From an uncultured Pelagibacteraceae bacterium (lineage in GTDB: Bacteria > Pseudomonadota > Alphaproteobacteria > Pelagibacterales > Pelagibacteraceae), in contig CACKVV010000003.1 of NCBI GenBank assembly GCA_902603665.1, positions 1-40,529 on the forward strand: DNA of 40,529 nucleotides. The letters run 5' to 3'. Positions 1 through 7,942 of this stretch are shown here, in pieces. Under the pieces are notes generated by a model. It was given only the letters and a program-made list of their open reading frames with translations. It made no database searches and was not told the DNA's origin. How positions within the stretch are numbered: position 1 is the stretch's first letter; every line of letters starts with the position of its first letter. Position numbers and translations under genes: made by a program.

Positions 1-693
1 TTCCAGAGGGATATTTGGAGGGGAGATTCTTTTCAGATCATATATGAACAATTTGAAAACGAAGATGGTTCATTAATTGAAAGTGGTGATATAATTTTCT
101 CAAATTTAAATACTCAGGGCAATGATTTCAATTTGTACAAATTCGAATTAGATAAAAAAGAATTTGATTATTTTGATGAAAACGGAAAAAGTATGAGAAA
201 AACTTTAATGAAAACTCCCATAAATGGCGCAAGACTTTCTTCGCCATTTGGAAAAAGAAAGCATCCTATTTTAGGATTTACAAAAATGCATACTGGAACT
301 GATTTTGCTGCACCGACTGGAACACCAATCATGGCGTCTGGAGATGGAGTTGTTACTAGAGCTCAATGGTGTGGTGGAGGTGGAAACTGTGTGAAAATAA
401 AACACAATTCAGTTTACCAGACCGTTTATGCTCACATGTCAAAATTTGGAAGGGGAATTAAAAAAGGTGCTAGAGTTAAACAAGGTCAAATTATTGGCTA
501 TGTAGGTTCAACAGGATTATCGACTGGACCTCATTTACATTACGAGGTAATAGAAAATGGCAAAAAAATTAATTCACAAAAACTAAAGCTGCCTTCAGGA
601 AAAACTCTTAAAGGAAATCAACGTAAAAATTTTGAGGTCAGTAAAATCAAAATTGATGTTTTAAAATCTGAATTGATTGCGGGTTTAAATTAA
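1..693 (+). CDS. M23-family (LytM-type) peptidoglycan endopeptidase, N-terminally truncated by the window edge
   Basis: Zinc metallopeptidase expected to cleave peptidoglycan cross-links in the periplasm. The reading frame is open from base 1, so the start lies outside the window; a TTG at 133 is internal. The visible 230 residues hold a beta-rich OapA-like segment followed by the M23 domain. The zinc-binding motifs are HTGTD (about 288-302) and HLHYEV (about 532-549), with a YAHM motif between them. The segment GKRKHPILGFTKMHTG matches alphaproteobacterial M23 enzymes closely. It converges on the DUF4167 gene with a 4-base overlap. The signal peptide cannot be seen because the N-terminus is missing. 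Family assignment is secure; the exact substrate bond is inferred. Confidence 0.93.
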   Translation, partial: FQRDIWRGDSFQIIYEQFENEDGSLIESGDIIFSNLNTQGNDFNLYKFELDKKEFDYFDENGKSMRKTLMKTPINGARLSSPFGKRKHPILGFTKMHTGTDFAAPTGTPIMASGDGVVTRAQWCGGGGNCVKIKHNSVYQTVYAHMSKFGRGIKKGARVKQGQIIGYVGSTGLSTGPHLHYEVIENGKKINSQKLKLPSGKTLKGNQRKNFEVSKIKIDVLKSELIAGLN

Positions 694-1088
694 TCTACTA
701 CTTTAATTTCTTCTTTTATTTCTTTATCATCACTTTCATCAATAATTTGATCGGCTTTTTCCTCAGAATTTTGTTCACTAGAATTTGTATTTAAATTTAC
801 TACTTTAGATTGTTCTTGTGAATTTAATATTCTCGCAAAATGGTCTGCATGTTGTAAGTAATTTTCAGATAATATTTTATCTCCATTTGATTGTGCTTCT
901 CTAGCTAAGTCATTATATTTTTCAATTAGTTTCGCTGCATTTTGATTGTTTCTTCCAGGATTTTTCCTTTTAAATTCAGAGTTATTATTAAAATCTCCAT
1001 TTAATTTATGTCCATTATTTCTTTTTTTGAAGTTTCTATCGTTTGATCTAAATCTATTTCTTCTGTGATTATTCTTAAAACTGTTCAT
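690..1088 (-). CDS. DUF4167-domain protein
   Basis: Small protein of unknown function found in Alphaproteobacteria next to prmC/prfA. The chosen start is the ATG at 1088, two bases past the prmC stop; a longer reading from 1115 would run inside prmC and adds residues that do not resemble the family. The first ~30 residues are very rich in Arg, Asn and Lys (HRRNRFRSNDRNFKKRNN), suggesting nucleic-acid binding. The central segment (AKLIEKYNDLAREAQSNGDK, then ILSENYLQHADHFARIL) is the DUF4167 core. The last ~30 residues are acidic. It is the last gene of the prfA-prmC run and is probably co-transcribed with it. An RNA or ribosome role is only inference from context and composition. Confidence 0.85.
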   Translation of the reverse strand: MNSFKNNHRRNRFRSNDRNFKKRNNGHKLNGDFNNNSEFKRKNPGRNNQNAAKLIEKYNDLAREAQSNGDKILSENYLQHADHFARILNSQEQSKVVNLNTNSSEQNSEEKADQIIDESDDKEIKEEIKVVD

Positions 1089-1090
1089 TT

Positions 1091-1933
1091 TTAATTTTTT
1101 GTACTTACTAAGCATCTTTCTTTACCAGAAAGATCTTTATAAATTTTTGTTTGGTTAAAACCATTTAAAATTAAGTATTTTTTCAATTCATTACCTTGCT
1201 TATGTCCAATTTCCAAAATAAGCTTACCATTAATTTTTAAAAGCATTTTGCATTTATTTATTATCTTAAATAATGTTTCTAATCCTGAAGAACCTCCAGA
1301 TAATGCTAGTTTTGGTTCATTTAATTTAACATCCTTATCTAAACTTAATAATTCGCTGTTTTTTATGTAAGGAGGATTAGATATTATTAGATCATATTTA
1401 TTGCATAAGTATTTGTCAACATCGATATTTATAAATTTTACTTTTTTTCCAACTTGATGCATTTCTGCATTTCTTTTTGCCACTTTTATAGCTTTTTTAG
1501 ACTTATCAATAGCTATAATTCTGCAGTCTGGCCTCTCTTTAATTAATGATATTGCAATACATCCTGACCCAGTACCAATATCCAAAATATTTTTATTAGA
1601 TGATGATGGCAAAATTTTCAAAATTTTTTCAATTATTAATTCTGTTTCTGGGCGTGGGATCAAAACATTTCTATCAACGAAAAATTTATATTTCCAAAAA
1701 TATTTAAAATTAAATATATGTGCTATAGGTTTATGATTGCTTCTCATATTTAAATAATAATTGAATTTGTTTAAATGAGATTTATTTATTTTTTTATTTA
1801 AATTTAGTAGAATTTCTTCTCTACGTACATTAAGTGTTTTTGCTAATATCAATTCCGAGTCCAATTTAGGTGATTTCAAGTTTTTAAGCTGTAACTCCTT
1901 TGAAGCTTTATTTAAAATTTGTTGATAGTTCAT
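1091..1933 (-). CDS. prmC: Release factor glutamine methyltransferase PrmC (HemK)
   Basis: Uses S-adenosylmethionine to methylate the Gln of the GGQ motif of class I release factors in the cytoplasm. The 280 residues have a helical N-terminal substrate-recognition domain (1 to ~85), a PRPETE motif near 93-98, SAM motif I (ILDIGTGSGCIAISL, ~116-130) and the catalytic NPPY at 186-189. Its start codon overlaps the prfA stop by one base (TAATG), so it is likely translationally coupled to prfA, its substrate. Length is typical for the family. Confidence 0.96.
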   Translation of the reverse strand: MNYQQILNKASKELQLKNLKSPKLDSELILAKTLNVRREEILLNLNKKINKSHLNKFNYYLNMRSNHKPIAHIFNFKYFWKYKFFVDRNVLIPRPETELIIEKILKILPSSSNKNILDIGTGSGCIAISLIKERPDCRIIAIDKSKKAIKVAKRNAEMHQVGKKVKFINIDVDKYLCNKYDLIISNPPYIKNSELLSLDKDVKLNEPKLALSGGSSGLETLFKIINKCKMLLKINGKLILEIGHKQGNELKKYLILNGFNQTKIYKDLSGKERCLVSTKN

Positions 1934-3006
1934 TATGATAATTTATTTAGCTGTTCCTCCTGAGCTTGGATACTTAAATTTTCTATCATATCATCGAATA
2001 TTTCTCCCTCCATAAATTCTTCCAATTTATGAAGTGTTAAATTAATTCTATGATCGGTTACTCTTCCTTGTGGAAAGTTATAAGTTCTAATTCTCTCAGA
2101 TCTATCACCAGTTCCTATTTTACTTTTTCTATCCTTTGATCTTTCTGCATCTCTTTTTTGTCTTTCTAGCTCATATATTCTGGATCTTAAAATTTTAAGT
2201 CCCTTTTCTTTATTTCTTATTTGTGATTTTTCATCTTGTTGGCTAACAACAATTCCTGATGGTAAGTGTGTTATTCTTACAGCTGAGTCAGTTGTATTTA
2301 CGCTTTGTCCACCAGGGCCACTACTTCTGAATACATCTATTCTTAGATCTTTATCCTCAATTTTTACATCAACTTCCTCGGCTTCTGGTAAAACAGCAAC
2401 TGTTGCTGCAGAGGTATGTACTCGCCCCTGTGTTTCTGTGTCTGGAACTCTTTGAACTCTATGCACTCCACTTTCGTATTTTAAAGAGGAATAAATATTT
2501 TGACCTTTAATAGAGGCAATTATCTCTTTAAGTCCTCCAGCATCACTCTTTGAAATTGAAATAATTTCTAATTGCCATTTTTTTTTATGGCTTACTTTTT
2601 CATACATTTTAAACAAATCACCAGCAAATAAACTTGCTTCTAATCCACCTGTTCCAGCTCTAATTTCTATAATAGCATTTTTTCTATCAGCTTCATCTTT
2701 AGGTAATAAAAATATTTTTATTTTTTTCTCATTTAATTGGAATTTATGTTGTAATTCTGCAAGTTCTATTTCAGCTAAATCTTTCATGTCCGCGTCAGAA
2801 CTGGTGTCATTGATTATATTTTCTAATTCAGATTTATTTTTTTCAAATTGATTATATTCCTTTGCCTCTTTAATAATCTCATTTAAATCAGAATATTCCT
2901 TAGATTTTTCAGCAAAAGTGTTTTTATCTATCTCTCCTGAAGATAAGTCTTTTTCTAGTTTAGAATGCTTAGATATCAATCCCTGAACTTTGTCTAAAGG
3001 AAGCAT
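1933..3006 (-). CDS. prfA: Peptide chain release factor 1
   Basis: Recognises UAA and UAG stop codons on the ribosome and triggers hydrolysis of peptidyl-tRNA. At 357 residues it has the usual length. The stop-codon recognition tripeptide of the PxT type is at ~188-190 ([10 protein letters not shown]), followed by [10 protein letters not shown], and the catalytic GGQ is at 232-234 ([16 protein letters not shown]). The PxT motif marks it as RF1 rather than RF2. It lies between ispG (gap of five bases) and prmC (one-base overlap), the usual alphaproteobacterial prfA-prmC pairing. Confidence 0.97.
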   Translation of the reverse strand: MLPLDKVQGLISKHSKLEKDLSSGEIDKNTFAEKSKEYSDLNEIIKEAKEYNQFEKNKSELENIINDTSSDADMKDLAEIELAELQHKFQLNEKKIKIFLLPKDEADRKNAIIEIRAGTGGLEASLFAGDLFKMYEKVSHKKKWQLEIISISKSDAGGLKEIIASIKGQNIYSSLKYESGVHRVQRVPDTETQGRVHTSAATVAVLPEAEEVDVKIEDKDLRIDVFRSSGPGGQSVNTTDSAVRITHLPSGIVVSQQDEKSQIRNKEKGLKILRSRIYELERQKRDAERSKDRKSKIGTGDRSERIRTYNFPQGRVTDHRINLTLHKLEEFMEGEIFDDMIENLSIQAQEEQLNKLS

Positions 3007-3011
3007 TATTA

Positions 3012-4112
3012 TTAATTTTTTTCTTCTATTTCTTTGGCCTTTTTTTCAACCATGCTAACTACTTTTGAAATAATTTCTTCGCTTTTAATTTTTTCACTCT
3101 CAACACCATTTAAATACATCATGTGATTTCCCTTACCACCTCCAGTAATTCCAATTTCAGTTTGTGCAGCTTCACCTGGACCGTTTACAACACAGCCAAT
3201 TATTGAGAGTGTAATTGGAGTTTTTATATGTGAAAGTCTATTCTCTAAAATTTTAACTGTGTCAATAACTTCAAATGCTTGTCTAGCACAAGATGGACAT
3301 GAAATAATTCTAACACCCCTATTTCTAAGATTTAGTGATTTTAAAATTTCATTACCAACATTTATCTCTTTTACTGGATCATCAGAAAGAGATACTCTTA
3401 TAGTATCACCAATTCCATCTAAAAGAAGTGATCCAAAGCCAATTGATGACTTTATAGTACCAGGCAAAAAGCTGCCTGCTTCTGTTATTCCGATGTGAAG
3501 AGGATAGTCTATTTTTTTTGATAATTGTTTGTAAGCTCCAATTGATAAAAATACATCAGATGATTTAACACTTACTTTTAAATTAAAAAAATCCTCATTC
3601 TCTAATATTTCAATGTTTCTTAATGCACTTTCAACAAGAGCCTCCGGGCAAGGTTCTTTATATTTTTCAAGAATATCTTTTTCAAGCGATCCTGCATTAA
3701 CACCAACTCTAATCGCACAACCATTATTTTTTGCGGATTTAATTACTTCTTTTATTTTTTGTCTATCCCCTATATTACCAGGATTAATTCTTAAACAATG
3801 TGCGCCATTTTCTGCAGCCTCAATTGCTCTTTTATAATGAAAATGAATATCTGCAACTATTGGAACTTTAACTTGTTTTACAATTTGCTTCAAAGCCTCT
3901 GTTGACTCTTTATCCGGACATGAAACCCTTATTAAATCAGCTCCTGCGTTCTCTATTTCTATTATTTGTTTGACTGTGGACTTAACATCTTTTGTTAAAG
4001 TGTTAGTCATTGATTGAACAGATATTGGATTATCTCCTCCAATTTTTAAATTTCCAACATTTATTTCTTTTGTTTTTTTTCTATTAATATCTCTAAAAGG
4101 TCTTATGCTCAT
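3012..4112 (-). CDS. ispG: 4-hydroxy-3-methylbut-2-enyl diphosphate synthase, flavodoxin/ferredoxin dependent
   Basis: Penultimate enzyme of the MEP isoprenoid pathway; converts MEcPP to HMBPP using a [4Fe-4S] cluster. The N-terminal TIM-barrel begins with [14 protein letters not shown]. The cluster ligands are visible in the C-terminal domain as SCPSCARQ (C272, C275) and [10 protein letters not shown] (C307 plus the fourth ligand E314). At 366 residues it is the short bacterial form without the plant-type insert. It is one base from lysC and five from prfA, so it is probably in one transcript with them. Confidence 0.97.
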   Translation of the reverse strand: MSIRPFRDINRKKTKEINVGNLKIGGDNPISVQSMTNTLTKDVKSTVKQIIEIENAGADLIRVSCPDKESTEALKQIVKQVKVPIVADIHFHYKRAIEAAENGAHCLRINPGNIGDRQKIKEVIKSAKNNGCAIRVGVNAGSLEKDILEKYKEPCPEALVESALRNIEILENEDFFNLKVSVKSSDVFLSIGAYKQLSKKIDYPLHIGITEAGSFLPGTIKSSIGFGSLLLDGIGDTIRVSLSDDPVKEINVGNEILKSLNLRNRGVRIISCPSCARQAFEVIDTVKILENRLSHIKTPITLSIIGCVVNGPGEAAQTEIGITGGGKGNHMMYLNGVESEKIKSEEIISKVVSMVEKKAKEIEEKN

Positions 4113-4113
4113 T

Positions 4114-5328
4114 TTATCGATCTAACTTAAATTCCTTATGCAATGCAGAAATAGCTTTTTTTATATTCTTTTTGTCAACTAAAACTGAGATTTTTATTTC
4201 TGATGTTGAAATAACCTGAATATTAATTTTTTGATTGGCTAATGCTTGAAACATTCTAAATGTAACACCTGGTGTAGTTACCATTCCTACACCAATTATA
4301 GAAATTTTACTTACATTCTTATCAAAAATTAGTTTTTTAAAATTAATATCTTTGTTTTCATTAACAATTTTTTTTGTTTTGTTTAAATCCTCATTTTTAA
4401 TAGTAAATGTTAAATCTGTTTCTCTTCCATTGGCAGAAATATTCTGTACTACCATGTCAACGTTAATTGAATTTTTTGATAATGGTTTAAATATAGATGC
4501 TGCAATTCCAGGTTTATCTTTTACTCCAACTAAAGTCACTTTTGCATCATTCTGGGTAGATGAAATTCCTGTAATTATTTTATTGTTTACTATATTTTTT
4601 CTTTTAGTGATTAATGTTCCTGATTTTTTTTTAAAAGATGATTTTACCTCTATATTAATCCTATTTAATCTAGCATCTTGAATGGATTCTGGTTGCATTA
4701 CTTTTGCGCCTAATGAAGCCATCTCCAGCATTTCTTCGTATGATATGACTTTTATTTTTTTAGCTGATTTGAGTTTATTAGGATCGGTTGTAAAAATACC
4801 TTCTACGTCAGTAAAAATAATACATTTATCTGCTTTAAAAAATTTAGCTAACATTATTGCTGTTGAGTCTGACCCTCCCCTTCCAATTGTGGTAATTCTC
4901 TCATTCCGATCAATGCCTTGAAAACCAGTGATTATTGGAACACCACCAGATTTTAAATAATTTAATAATTTACTTTTATTTATTTGATTTATTCTTGAAA
5001 ACTTATGCATATTTTCTGTGAAAATTGGTATCTGCCAGGCTGTCCATGATCTGGATTTCAGTCCAAGATGCACAAGTCTTCCTGCAATAAGCGAGCATGA
5101 AACTTGCTCACCTGATGATACTAGTACATCGTATTCAGCATCTGAAAAATTATTGCTGATTTTTTTTGATTTTTTAATTAATTCATTTGTGGATCCACTC
5201 ATGGCAGAAGAAACAACAATAACTGAGTATCTTTTTTTTACATAATTTTTTACTATTTCAGAAACCTTTTTTATTCTTTCAATAGTACCTACAGATGTTC
5301 CGCCAAATTTTAAAACTACAATTTTCAT
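4114..5328 (-). CDS. lysC: Aspartokinase
   Basis: Phosphorylates aspartate, the first step towards lysine, threonine, methionine and diaminopimelate. The 404 residues include the amino-acid kinase start KFGGTSVG (7-14), [14 protein letters not shown], the GRGGSDSTA motif and [12 protein letters not shown]. Two C-terminal ACT domains follow, one at ~263-300 ([17 protein letters not shown]) and one at ~343-395 ([17 protein letters not shown]), consistent with allosteric feedback by lysine and/or threonine. It is the first gene of the minus-strand run ending in DUF4167 and is divergent from ubiG across 65 AT-rich bases. Confidence 0.97.
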   Translation of the reverse strand: MKIVVLKFGGTSVGTIERIKKVSEIVKNYVKKRYSVIVVSSAMSGSTNELIKKSKKISNNFSDAEYDVLVSSGEQVSCSLIAGRLVHLGLKSRSWTAWQIPIFTENMHKFSRINQINKSKLLNYLKSGGVPIITGFQGIDRNERITTIGRGGSDSTAIMLAKFFKADKCIIFTDVEGIFTTDPNKLKSAKKIKVISYEEMLEMASLGAKVMQPESIQDARLNRINIEVKSSFKKKSGTLITKRKNIVNNKIITGISSTQNDAKVTLVGVKDKPGIAASIFKPLSKNSINVDMVVQNISANGRETDLTFTIKNEDLNKTKKIVNENKDINFKKLIFDKNVSKISIIGVGMVTTPGVTFRMFQALANQKINIQVISTSEIKISVLVDKKNIKKAISALHKEFKLDR

Positions 5329-5329
5329 G

Positions 5330-5347
5330 ATTAAATAATTATTTAAT
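5330..5347. repeat. 18-bp perfect AT palindrome between divergent lysC and ubiG
   Basis: The bases ATTAAATAATTATTTAAT read the same on both strands. They lie just upstream of the lysC start and 46 bases before ubiG. It could be an operator, but the all-AT composition makes a chance palindrome quite possible in this genome. Confidence 0.4.
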
Positions 5348-5393
5348 AAAAAATATTGATAAAATACATCTTCTATATAAAGTAAATAATGTT

Positions 5394-6122
5394 ATGAAAA
5401 ATAACACAATTAACAAAAAAGAAATAGAAAAATTTTCAAAAATTGCTGATGAGTGGTGGAATCCCACAGGAAAATTTAAACCATTACATAAATTTAATCC
5501 AATTAGGATAAAGTATATTAAAGAAAATCTAATTGAACATTTTTCATTAAAAAAAAATAGTAAACCATTAAAAAACTTAGAAATTTTAGATATTGGTTGT
5601 GGGGGTGGATTACTTTCGGAACCAATGTCAAGATTAGGTGCGAATGTAACTGGAATTGATGCATCTCAAAATAATATTAATGTTGCGAAACACCACTTAA
5701 AAAAAAGTAAATTAAAAATAAATTATTTAAATTGTTCACCAGAAAATTTAAATACATCAAAAAGATTTGATGTGATTTTAAATATGGAGATTGTTGAACA
5801 CGTAGAAAATATTGATAATTTTATAAAGCAAAGTTCAAAGTTTTTAAAAAAGAATGGTATAATGTTTGTTGCAACCTTAAATCAAACTTTAAAATCTTAT
5901 TTGTTTGCAATTATAGGTGCAGAATATGTTTTGAGATGGCTCCCAATAGGTACTCATGAATGGGAAAAATTTGTCAAACCTGAAAATCTTATAAGTATTT
6001 GCCAAAAAAATTCTCTCAAATTAAAGAAAATTGATGGAATGAAATTTAACCCATTATTTGATCAGTGGAAGGTATCATCAGACAAATCGGTTAATTACAT
6101 CACTGAATTTGAAAAAGTTTAA
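5394..6122 (+). CDS. ubiG: Ubiquinone biosynthesis O-methyltransferase
   Basis: SAM-dependent enzyme carrying out both O-methylations of ubiquinone synthesis at the membrane surface. The 242 residues show the family N-terminal signature EWWNPTGKFKPLHKFNP (~20-36), SAM motif I (ILDIGCGGGLLSEP, ~64-77), GIDAS, and the LNMEIVEHVENI block. Length is typical. It is monocistronic on plus, divergent from lysC, and its end overlaps the convergent DUF1178 gene by four bases. Confidence 0.95.
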   Translation: MKNNTINKKEIEKFSKIADEWWNPTGKFKPLHKFNPIRIKYIKENLIEHFSLKKNSKPLKNLEILDIGCGGGLLSEPMSRLGANVTGIDASQNNINVAKHHLKKSKLKINYLNCSPENLNTSKRFDVILNMEIVEHVENIDNFIKQSSKFLKKNGIMFVATLNQTLKSYLFAIIGAEYVLRWLPIGTHEWEKFVKPENLISICQKNSLKLKKIDGMKFNPLFDQWKVSSDKSVNYITEFEKV

Positions 6123-6547
6123 TTTTCATTATCCTCAATCCAAGGTAACATTTCAGTTTCTATACCTTCTTCTTTTAATTCCTTAACATCGGTCAAGGAA
6201 GCTCTTCCGTAGATACCTTTATGTTTATCTTTGTATTTATTTTTATTATAATGTAATGATCTTGCTTCATAAGCAAAATTTTCACCTACAAAGTTAAAAT
6301 TATCCTTAACAAATTTTTTATATTCTCTCAACTTTTGTTTAACTTCTTGAAATTTTAACTCATTGGTAATTTTTTTTTTACTGTTAGATAGGTTTGGAGA
6401 CATTAAAGATTTTTCAACTTTAATAGAGTTGCAACTCTGGCAACTCAAAAGTTTCATTTTTTTCAGACGATCAAATTCCTTGGATGATCCAAACCAACTT
6501 TCAAATTCTAATTTACATTTTTTGCATATCAGGGCATATTTAATCAT
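6119..6547 (-). CDS. DUF1178 family zinc-ribbon protein
   Basis: Small cytoplasmic protein of unknown function, common in Alphaproteobacteria. Two CxxC pairs (C8/C11 and C36/C39, in ICKKC and CQSC) look like a zinc ribbon. The family core MIKYALICKKCKLEFESWF is at the N-terminus and a conserved AYEARSLHYNK-type segment is in the second half. Its start is 39 bases past the argJ stop, so it may be co-transcribed with argJ. No function can be given from sequence. Confidence 0.85.
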   Translation of the reverse strand: MIKYALICKKCKLEFESWFGSSKEFDRLKKMKLLSCQSCNSIKVEKSLMSPNLSNSKKKITNELKFQEVKQKLREYKKFVKDNFNFVGENFAYEARSLHYNKNKYKDKHKGIYGRASLTDVKELKEEGIETEMLPWIEDNEN

Positions 6548-6585
6548 ATTTCATATTTAATAATTATAAGCTTAAATTCAATACG

Positions 6586-7887
6586 CTAAGATCTGTAATC
6601 TGCATTAATCTCAATATAATCTTTAGTTAAGTCCATGGTATATGTAGTAAAATTTTTTTTTCCCATTCCTATATCAACAGTTATTTCTACAGATTCATTT
6701 TTCATATAATCACTGACTTTTTGCTCATCATAATCTTCGGACAACTTATTTTTTGAGAAAATTTTATAAGGGCCAAAAAAAATAGTTAATTTTTGAATAT
6801 CAATTTTTATTTCAGTTTTTCCAATTGCCATAGCGATCCTCCCCCAATTTGGATCCTCTCCAGCTATTGCGGTTTTAACCAAGGCTGAATTTGAAATTGA
6901 AAAACAAATTTTTTTTGCATCAGCTACTGTTTTTGCTTTTTGACAATTGATAGTCACAAATTTTGATGCTCCCTCGCCATCTGCTGCAACTCTTTTAGCC
7001 AAGTTCAATAAAACTTCGTGAACTGACTCTTTAAAATCATGTAATTTTTTTTCTTTATGGCTTTTAATTTCAGAATTATTTGCTTTATTTGTTGCAAAAA
7101 TTGATACCATGTCGTTCGTGCTGGTATCACCATCGCAAGAAATTGCATTAAAAGTAGTTTCAATAGTATCTTTGAGTATATTTTTTAAAATTGATGATGA
7201 TAAGTTTGCATCTGTAAATAAAAATCCTAATGTTGTCGCCATATTAGGAAATATCATCCCAGAGCCTTTAGCAATGCCATAAACCTTTATTGGTGTGTTA
7301 CCTATTTTGCACTCTGACATTGCTAGCTTGGGTTTAGTATCTGTTGTTTTGATGCCTGAGGCTGCTTTCATCCATATTAGTTTATTTTGATTATATTTAA
7401 TATTATCGACTAAGTTAGGAAGAGAATTTTTTATTTTTTCTAAAGGAAATTTTTCTCCAATGGTACCAGTACAAGCAAAAAGTATACTGTCAGAACGAAT
7501 AATTTTTGGATACTCTTCATCTTGTTTTTGTTTGAGCGTCAGTTTTTCAGATAATTCTATAGAAAGTATTTTTAATGCATCATATCCATCTGATCCAGTA
7601 AGAGCATTTGCATTTCTAGTATTTATTAATAATGCGTGTATTTTTTGTGACTTAATTTTTCTATTCCACTTTATATTTTCTGATACAACACTTGATTTTG
7701 TAAACAAAGATGAATGATTAGCTCCATTTCTAAAATAAAATAAAACGAGGTCATCTCTTTTTTGATCATACAAATTTGCCGAAACTGCAGATACAGATAC
7801 TCCATCTAAATGGTCTAAATCTTGAAAATCTGCAACTTTTGCGTTTTTATTTCTAGCATCAAAAAAGTTGTTTATGCCTAAAACCAT
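6586..7887 (-). CDS. argJ: Bifunctional glutamate N-acetyltransferase / amino-acid acetyltransferase ArgJ
   Basis: Transfers acetyl from N-acetylornithine to glutamate (and in some organisms from acetyl-CoA), recycling the acetyl group in arginine synthesis. The proenzyme cleaves itself at the conserved Ala-Thr bond, visible here as KGSGMIFPNMATTLGF, so T218 should be the N-terminal nucleophile of the beta chain. The oxyanion-hole region is FACTGTIGE (~138-145), and GEDPNWGRIAMAIG is diagnostic. The usual Met after the nucleophile is Thr. At 433 residues it is slightly longer than average. It pairs functionally with argF and argD in this window and is divergent from secA. Confidence 0.96.
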   Translation of the reverse strand: MVLGINNFFDARNKNAKVADFQDLDHLDGVSVSAVSANLYDQKRDDLVLFYFRNGANHSSLFTKSSVVSENIKWNRKIKSQKIHALLINTRNANALTGSDGYDALKILSIELSEKLTLKQKQDEEYPKIIRSDSILFACTGTIGEKFPLEKIKNSLPNLVDNIKYNQNKLIWMKAASGIKTTDTKPKLAMSECKIGNTPIKVYGIAKGSGMIFPNMATTLGFLFTDANLSSSILKNILKDTIETTFNAISCDGDTSTNDMVSIFATNKANNSEIKSHKEKKLHDFKESVHEVLLNLAKRVAADGEGASKFVTINCQKAKTVADAKKICFSISNSALVKTAIAGEDPNWGRIAMAIGKTEIKIDIQKLTIFFGPYKIFSKNKLSEDYDEQKVSDYMKNESVEITVDIGMGKKNFTTYTMDLTKDYIEINADYRS

Positions 7888-7942
7888 GATATTTAATTTC
7901 TCTAAAAAATTACTATATATTCACTAATTACTGTACATTAAA

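Noticed and set aside
133-693. M23 peptidase starting at TTG 133
   Set aside because: The same frame is open to base 1 and the upstream residues match the family, so the gene is cut by the window edge.
1089-1115. Longer N-terminus for the DUF4167 protein
   Set aside because: These codons overlap the end of prmC and do not resemble family N-termini; the ATG at 1088 gives the basic MNSFKNNHRRN start.
3259-3837. Plus-strand frames opposite ispG
   Set aside because: Low-complexity shadows of a well-conserved gene, with no recognisable domain.
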